In this document: piece by piece, positions 58,105-64,000 of the stretch
How positions within the stretch are numbered: the first letter of the stretch is position 1
Layout of the letters: each line of letters starts with the position of its first letter
Source: Ambrosia x helenae
Lineage: Eukaryota > Streptophyta > Magnoliopsida > Asterales > Asteraceae
Direction of reading: 5' to 3'
DNA length: 64,000 nt
Assembly (NCBI GenBank): GCA_030844895.1
Contig: CM061234.1
Span: 13,761,573-13,825,572 of the forward strand
Notes under the pieces: generated by a model
Told to the model about the DNA's origin: nothing
Databases searched by the model: none
Seen by the model: only the letters and a program-made list of their open reading frames with translations
Position numbers and translations under genes: made by a program

Positions 58105-59689
58105 CTAATTCGATTGTATATTTTTTTTTTTATAAAAATAAAATAAAATTAGGGTTTATCCAGGGTTTATGAACAACATTAGATTTGACCCAAAAACAAT
58201 TGCTATCGTCGTTGGGGGTTTTGTTTTGTGGGTGTGGCTGAATGAAAATGAAACGGGGCCTGTTTTTAACGTTTTGACGAGTCATGGTTTAAAATGTTTT
58301 TACTTTAATTATGGAGTTCGAATTAACTAACGGATAAAATAATCGCACCCGAATAAGTGATGGTTCGGTTTTGTTTTTGTTTTTTTTTCTTACCAAAAAT
58401 TATGGTTTCGTTTTAAACATATCATGTTGTGAAATAAAATATAGTTGAATCTTGAACTAAACCGAGCCCAACCAAAGTTTGAGAAATGATGGTTCAACGG
58501 GTCTTAACTGAATGGAAACCGAATTAACGGATAAAAATGCACCCAAATAACCGATGGTGCAACTTTGTTTGTTTTTTTTTTTACCGAAAATTACAGTCTG
58601 GAACCGATCAACATCGCACCTAGAAACCGAACAACATCAAACTTTTTGAAAGCTTGTTATTGAAATTATCGTCCAAGTTCATTATTTGGGCTAAAAGTTT
58701 TAAACTCGTTTTCATTAAATACATGGTTCAATCGGGCTCAAATTTGTTATTTTCGGCCAAACCTTTTTCAAGCACGGCCACAATTACAAACCATATTGTA
58801 GTTCCAAAAAGCCTTGTGACATAATTGACCTATACATATATCAACAATCAACATGACACAAGGACCAAAGGATAAAAATGATTTACCTAAGTTTTTAAAC
58901 TTTATAAAACAAATTACTTCTAGTTTCAAGAAGAATTGTTTAAATTTGAAGGTAAGTTAGGTCTGGATCAGATGCCCGGACTCATATGAGATCGACATTG
59001 GAATGTGACTTAAACTATGTGTGATGAGCTCTTGGCCCCCCAACTTTCATTTGGAGGGTTATTATTAGTTTTTAAACTTTATAAAACAAATTACTCACGA
59101 AAAAGAGTGTGAGCCCCTTGGGTGGTGACGTGGTGGTTATGTAGAAGGCTTTTAACGTCCCACTTCTCGTCACTCTACATACACTCAGTCTATGCAGATT
59201 CAATATCTCGATAAAGAATGGTGTTTGTTAATCTTGAATTTAACTTTAATCAAGATCAGAATGGAGGCATTGAGGTTGTGGATTTAAATCCTTACAAATG
59301 CAAGGTTAGGTGAAAAAGGTGGTATAAAATTTGCCGTAAAAAAAAAAGAGTAGTTATTTATTAATATTTAGATAAATAATTGTTTTCCAAGATTGTAGTG
59401 TCCTAATGGTGATTAGGTTGAACAAAGCCAAACATCAATTTGGCCATGCTACATTGTCTACAAACATAGGGCATATCCATTCCTTCAAAGTTCAAAAGAT
59501 GTTCACCTAACAGTGAATGTCATCATAATCAACAAATTTGGAATTATTTTCATTATTATTATTATTATTATCATCAATATCCATTTAAAGAAAGCAAAAA
59601 GCTTTGCCCAAACCCATTTCATCACAATTCACAAAAGAACCAAAAGAAAAAAAAACCAACAAAACATTTGCTGACATGTTCTTCAAGCC
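58105..59689. other. Intergenic between PPR gene and broken gene
   Basis: The left part is the PPR promoter region. An imperfect direct repeat of about 200 bp starts near 58318 and 58519 (CGGATAAAA...GCACCC...AATAA...CGATGGT...TTTTTTTTTT...ACCGAAAATTA). A 28 bp exact repeat beginning GTTTTTAAACTTTATAAAAC occurs at 58891 and 59068. No gene is recognised. Confidence 0.5.
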
Positions 59690-60910
59690 TCAATCTTCAT
59701 CAAAACTCAGCTGTTGGCACACTGCTTCCTCATCAAAGTATGACTTCTTCCCAACCAACTCAGCCACCCTCTTCGCTGGCCCCGAATCGCGCCCCGCCTC
59801 TTCCACATACCGAACCACCGAATCCGAGGCAATACCACCTCTGGCATCACCACATCAGCATCATCCACACATCCCTCACTCACATCCTCATCCTCATTGT
59901 CATCAAGATTCAATCTATTTGGGATCACAACCGCACTCGGAATTTCCCACTTCTTCTTCACTCGCCCCTCGGTCCCACCACGTGGTTTTCGTTCAACATT
60001 ATCAATAAACGACGACGATGACCTCTTCTTCATCGATGAGGTAACCGTCGCCTGGTTGTAACGACTTGGAATAACCCGACCTGGCTTCACAGGCCTCTTC
60101 GCAGGAACCGACTGTTCCCCAAACAGCTTCTTCGGCTGAACACTTCCCAAAACCAAATCGCCTTTCGTCACCCCCTTTTTCGATCCAACCGTTGTAACCG
60201 CTTGCCTAACATTACCATTCTTAATTCTTGAAAACCCCTTTTCTTCTTCAATATCATCTAACTTCCAAAACAAGATTTCCTTCGGTTTTGTGTCGATTGA
60301 ACCGGAGTCACACCTGACTGTTTCGCCCTCAAATTCGTCGCAGCCGACATGATCTCATTCGGTCCCAAACTAACCCCTCTTCTTTGCATCTTATTCGGGA
60401 TCTTTTTAACTCCAGATTCCTTCTTTTCACCATCCAAAACCTTCACAGAAACCGATTTCCCCTGTTTTTCAACACACTTTGCTACATTCTTCTCTGCTCT
60501 TTCGCGTCTAATCGCTTCCAATCTCGCATACAATCTCCTAATCTCATTCTCAATCTCCATCTCCTCATCAGTCTTCTCACCATCCTCCACACCATTAACC
60601 AAACCAATCTTGTTCAAACTATTAACCGATTTCGATTCGTGAAGCGGGCGAACAAGAACAGAGGATTTCAAGTTCATATTCAAACACCCAACTGGGCTCT
60701 GGTTCTCTTTACTTGAAAACGATGAATCCAAAGACTCTAAACACATATTATTCACAACAGCAGGTTTATTCATCAACCCAGATGGAGATTTGTTCTGATT
60801 ACAAGAACTGAACAACCTCTCTGTTTCACCATCATCATCAAAGCTGAATTGTTCCAAATTTGGAGGTCTTTGTTGTTAATCGCATCTGGGTATTCGCTAA
60901 GAACACTCAT
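59690..60910 (-). pseudogene. Unrecognised conserved plant gene with three single-base losses
   Basis: A continuous coding region is readable only if three one-base losses are allowed. MSVLSEYPDAINNKDLQIWN (from the ATG at 60910) shifts near 60845 into FDDDGETERLFSSCNQNKSP. That runs to RRGVSLGPNEIMSAATNLR and QNRRKSCF at about 60268, shifts into WKLDDIEEEKGFSRIKNGN (to PVKPGRVIPSRYNQ and RLNLDDNEDEDVSEG), then shifts near 59850 into SVVRYVEEAGRDSGPAKRV, AELVGKKSYFDEEAVCQQL, SFDED and stop. At two of the sites the loss is one T in a T run on the coding strand. The protein would be about 400 residues, with a short coiled coil (EEMEIENEIRRLYARLEAIR) and basic, disordered regions, perhaps nuclear or cytoskeletal. 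Whether this is a true pseudogene or has base-calling errors cannot be decided here. Confidence 0.7.
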
Positions 60911-61368
60911 GGTTACTCAAGAACACGGAATTTAGATGAAAGATGAATGATTTGAAGGAGAGAGTGTTGGAATTATTAAAAGATTTGGTTAGGGTTTGGT
61001 GAAGGGGAAGGTTAAATTGGGGAATATTATTTGAAGATGATTTTGTGACCGTTGGAGAATATTAAAACGTTTGGGTGTGCGCTCCTCTATCATACGCTCC
61101 AATGTGATTTAACGGGTTAAGTAATAAGTACAGGGTTTGTATTTGTAATAATAACGATAATGTTAAGTTTTTTAGTCATTATGGTTTGGTAAATTACAAT
61201 ATTGGTCCTCAAAGAATTGAGTTATTTTAGTGATTAAGAAAAGATGATTTCTTGATGTTGGTAGTTTAGGATTTTGATTAATTTTGAATTAGAGTTCCCT
61301 TCTTGTAAGCGTTAAGAGCCTTCTTTGTTTTTGTTTTAAAGAAAGCAATGAATGTTTTATATACATAA

Positions 61369-61410
61369 CTAGTATCTTGCTTCCCGTGCGTTATGACAGG
61401 GCATAAAACC
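61369..61410 (-). mobile_element. Helitron-like 3' terminus (decayed)
   Basis: On the minus strand CCCTGTCATAACGCACGGG (weak hairpin), then AAGCAAGATA, then CTAG (61369-61372) followed by T. The right-hand sequence to 61745 is typical Helitron filler (AACTAAAGTTGAAAGTGAAA). The 5' end was not found, and the Harbinger element at 61761 follows. Confidence 0.4.
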
Positions 61411-61935
61411 ACGTCAAATAGTACCATTGACACAAGTTACAACACCGTTAACGATCACCAACACCAATAAATCTAATGCTAAAAAAGAAAAAAAATGAAA
61501 AAAATAAAACCAAACAAAAGTAGATGTAAAAACGACGAACCACGCAAGAGAAACGTAAAACACATAGAACAATAACTCACTATGAAAATGCCGTTAAATG
61601 GGAAAAAATAGACGTAAAATGGTTGAACCACACGCACGTTGTCGCGTGTTAACTCGCAAAATTTATACCGAAACGTAAAACGAAAATGTCAAAGATGAAA
61701 AGTATTGGGAACTAAAGTTGAAAGTGAAAAAATTTTGGGGTTAAATTATAAAATATGTAAGACTATCCGGAGTGGTGGGGGGAAAGAGGAGGATGAAGCG
61801 CCATGTGGCACTTGTGGGACCCTTGTGGGAGGGGGGGGGGGGATAATTGTGGGGAGTGGAAGGGGGGAAGTGACATGTGACATTTCTTTTTTTCTTTTTT
61901 TTTTTTTTTTATAAAAAAACTTTCATATATTAAAC

Positions 61936-61937
<2 letters not shown>

Positions 61938-61983
<46 letters not shown>
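61938..61983. repeat. (AAT)n microsatellite
   Basis: About 15 uninterrupted AAT units within the Harbinger-type element. Confidence 0.9.
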
Positions 61984-62249
61984 GAAACCGAAAATATATT
62001 AAAGTAATAAAAAATAATTAATATTAAAATGAATATAAAAAAATTATATTCAAAATTTGAAATTCAAACGGTTACTGCTCCAAACAGTACAAACATCAAT
62101 TTTTCCCACCCAAACGTTTAAATTTCAAAGTTTAAATTTGAAACTTTGAATTTCAAACCCCCCCCCCCCCCAAACGGTCATATTTCTAACCCTATAAATA
62201 CAACACCAAACCCAATTCTCAGTCACACCTATTCCTCCTCCTCAAAGCA

Positions 62250-62854
62250 ATGAATAACATGGGTGCCGGTTTTCAACCAGGAGCTGCCGGACCGTCTAAT
62301 ATCCGGCAGTACTCTCGCCGGGTCCGGGGACGGGTCCGCCCCCGGAGACTACCATTCACCTCCTCTACTCCTCCTACTGCTGCACAACCTCCTCTTTCTC
62401 CTCCTCCTCCACAACATTGGTTATATCCCCCTCCTCCTGCTGCTGCACAACCAACCTTTCCTCCTCCTGAAGCCGATGATGACTGGACGGATGAGGAAAT
62501 GGTCTGGGCCATGGATTATGTCATGGCCCAGAAAGAAATGGAGCGTCTAATGTTGTCGGCCCCTACCCCCCGGACTGCTGCTATCCCCAACCCCACCCCT
62601 ACCATCAGACTACCCCCACCCCTATCCCCAACCACCAAACTACCCCCATCCCCTACCACGAGACTTCCCCAACTGAGGGGGACTTGGAAGCCCTCAGGGA
62701 AATTGAGGAGGAAGAACGCCTCTGGAGCCTTCCTTCCCCTCCTCGTGAGTACTGTTATTTCCCCTCGGATGCGAGATCCGATGGACGGGATAGCTCACGT
62801 TCTGTGTCCCCCGAGTACCCCACACTCAAGGACTGGGACAACTACTCTCCATAG
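62250..62854 (+). CDS. Proline-rich protein encoded by Harbinger-type element (one frameshift)
   Basis: Starts MNNMGAGFQPGAAGPSNIRQ, then an Arg-rich patch (RRVRGRVRPRR), then proline-rich sequence. Next is an acidic helix (DDDWTDEEMVWAMDYVMAQK then EMERLML). In the starting frame it continues to 62867 as low-complexity sequence. If one base is restored in the C run at about 62564-62569, the frame becomes TSPTEGDLEALREIEEEERL, SLPSPPREYCYFPSDARSD and ends TLKDWDNYSP at 62854. That reading looks more protein-like. A TATA box lies about 57 bp upstream of the ATG. I know no function. The DWTDEEM stretch is only loosely reminiscent of Myb/SANT-like Harbinger accessory proteins. Confidence 0.5.
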
Positions 62855-63166
62855 TGGAGAAAATTAGAATTAAATAAGTAATTTAGGATTTATTTATGTT
62901 TAAATAAGTAATTTAGGAATTAGGATTATGTAATGGTTGTTTAAGTAATTATGTAATGTTTTTTTATTTAATTTCTTTTTTTTTTACTAAAACCGGCCAA
63001 AACATATATATGATTGTTTTTTTATGCAAGACCCATCCAATAAAAAAGTGCCAAGTGTCCCCAAAATCTTGCCCCACGCCAAGTGATTGCCCCCGCCCCC
63101 CCCCCCCACCACGCCATACCGGCGGCGGTGTTCCCCCCCTTCCCGCCCCCACTCCGAATAGCCTAA

Positions 63167-63445
63167 ACACTTGAGTTAAAAGTATAAAAAATAAAGATAA
63201 AAAAAGAAAAAAGAAAAGATGGGTACAACCCACAAAGCCTATGGTACAACCCTATATGCATTCATAAGTTGCAAATTAGTGAGTACAACCTACAAACCTA
63301 CAAATACAACCACCTTAAGGCATTGAGTACAACCAAACAATGCATAAATGTCTTGCTAATTATTATTGTTTAAATTACATATGGATTTTGTGCATAAATG
63401 AATCTTATAATGTGATACATAGTTATGCTAAACATAAAAATTTTC
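63167..63445. other. Intergenic spacer
   Basis: Contains several GGGTACAACC/GAGTACAACC motifs (63221, 63241, 63281, 63306, 63325) at irregular spacing. No gene. Confidence 0.4.
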
Positions 63446-64000
63446 TTAAGAGATATGTATCTGTGCGTACGCACAGGCCCACGTCAATTACGTCACAATA
63501 AGAATAATCAAGAGAACATTCTAGAAGGTCGCACGCGCCAGCTAATAGAAGACAAGGAAAGATACATCTAGCCAATCAAATGGGAGAATTCATTATTCTA
63601 CGATCTCCTGACAGGTACAAAGGACAAGAAAGGACAACAAAGGCAATTGAAAAGGACATCCAGCTAATGACAGAAGGACAACGCTAAATCCCCCAACGGT
63701 TGTCAACCGTGTGGGGCCCGTGCAAGACAGCTATCATTCCCAAGACAACCAATCAGGAGACGCTTCCTAGGACTATAAATATCCTTCTCTCCTAATGAGA
63801 AGAGGTCTGTTATTCTAAGTCACAAAAACCTAAGGATAGTCATTATGGATTGAGGTGAAAGATTATAGTCGAAATACTTGTATTTATGTTCTTTCAAGTC
63901 CATTGTAATCATCCAATCCATAATCAATAAACATATCACATTACATTGCTCGTATCTAATGATGAGGGCGCAGTGGTAGGCGTTGACTGAGTCTTTTTAA
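63446..64000 (+). mobile_element. LTR-like sequence running off the window
   Basis: After TGTATCTGTGCGTACGCACA (about 63456) come a TATA box (CTATAAATATCC, about 63773), a probable transcription start region, and AATAAA (63926-63931) followed by a T-rich stretch. This U3-R order fits an LTR. The right end, TSD and internal region lie outside the window. Confidence 0.45.

Larger units (their letters stand above)
61761..63163 (+). mobile_element. PIF/Harbinger-type element carrying a proline-rich ORF (1403 bp)
   Basis: TAA target sites at 61758-61760 and 63164-63166. Termini GACTATCCGGAGTGG and the complement of CCACTCCGAATAGCC after gapping (13/15). There is an (AAT)n run at 61938-61983, G- and C-runs near both ends, a TATA box (CTATAAATACA, about 62193) and a reading frame starting at 62250. 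No transposase is present, so mobility would depend on another element. Confidence 0.75.

Noticed and set aside
59604..60021. Two plus-strand open frames (134 and 117 codons) near 59.6-60.0 kb.
   Set aside because: They are antisense shadows of the minus-strand gene, whose protein reading is far more plausible.
1..64000. A CRISPR array, bacterial operon or viral integrant.
   Set aside because: The repeats have no regular spacer structure, the genes are intron-containing plant genes, and no viral replication or coat proteins were seen.

Overview
The window is nuclear DNA of a higher plant, almost certainly a eudicot and probably a daisy-family (Asteraceae) species. The gene models use plant introns, two products carry plastid transit peptides, and the repeats are plant Helitrons, Au-type SINEs, L1-type LINE, hAT, PIF/Harbinger and long LTR elements. 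The family assignment rests on my recollection of the LTR starts (for example TGTAACACCCC followed by AACCGATGGCGG) and is inference.

Six host genes and one broken gene can be read. They are: a PP2-B-type F-box gene with a frameshift (842-3579, minus); a conserved unnamed plastid membrane protein (11256-15084, minus); TIC20, an inner-envelope protein-import component (20478-22284, minus); the LCAT3-type phospholipase A1 (30274-36640, plus, 11 exons, open throughout); ribosomal protein L11/uL5 (50182-51669, plus, first intron directly after the ATG); a P-class PPR protein (55578-58104, minus); and an unrecognised plant gene broken by three single-base losses (59690-60910, minus). They share no pathway. 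Each is an ordinary single-copy-looking locus in a repeat-rich background.

Everything else is mostly mobile DNA, and many elements can be delimited to the base from target-site duplications (TSDs) or, for Helitrons, from A/T insertion points. From left to right: a MITE and an Au-like SINE in the F-box introns; a SINE with two pol III B boxes; a 2.5 kb solo LTR (6415-8934); a 5'-truncated LINE (9116-10897); a 610 bp hAT element inside an intron (12684-13293); a second Au-like SINE; a 2.5 kb Helitron (15828-18322); three tRNA-like modules (25.0-25.9 kb); a diverged LTR relative (26.2-29.1 kb); a Helitron, a Harbinger element and two MITEs in LCAT3 introns; a tandem duplication of a hAT transposase remnant, one copy split by a Helitron (37178-41041); two SINEs sharing a 3' tail; a minisatellite-bearing Helitron (43255-44572); an inverted solo LTR (44752-47332); a further Helitron (47557-48763); a Harbinger MITE (52570-53043); a Harbinger-type element with a proline-rich reading frame (61761-63163); and an LTR entering the right edge.

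The most unusual observations concern the long LTR family. Each copy has its own TATA box, a cluster of TTCGACC hairpins around the promoter and a canonical 473-483 bp intron, and the plus-strand copy also has a poly(A) signal, so a solo LTR looks like a self-contained spliced non-coding transcription unit. Also notable are the Helitron with a paralogous empty site, the minisatellite inside a Helitron, and the Harbinger-borne proline-rich ORF.
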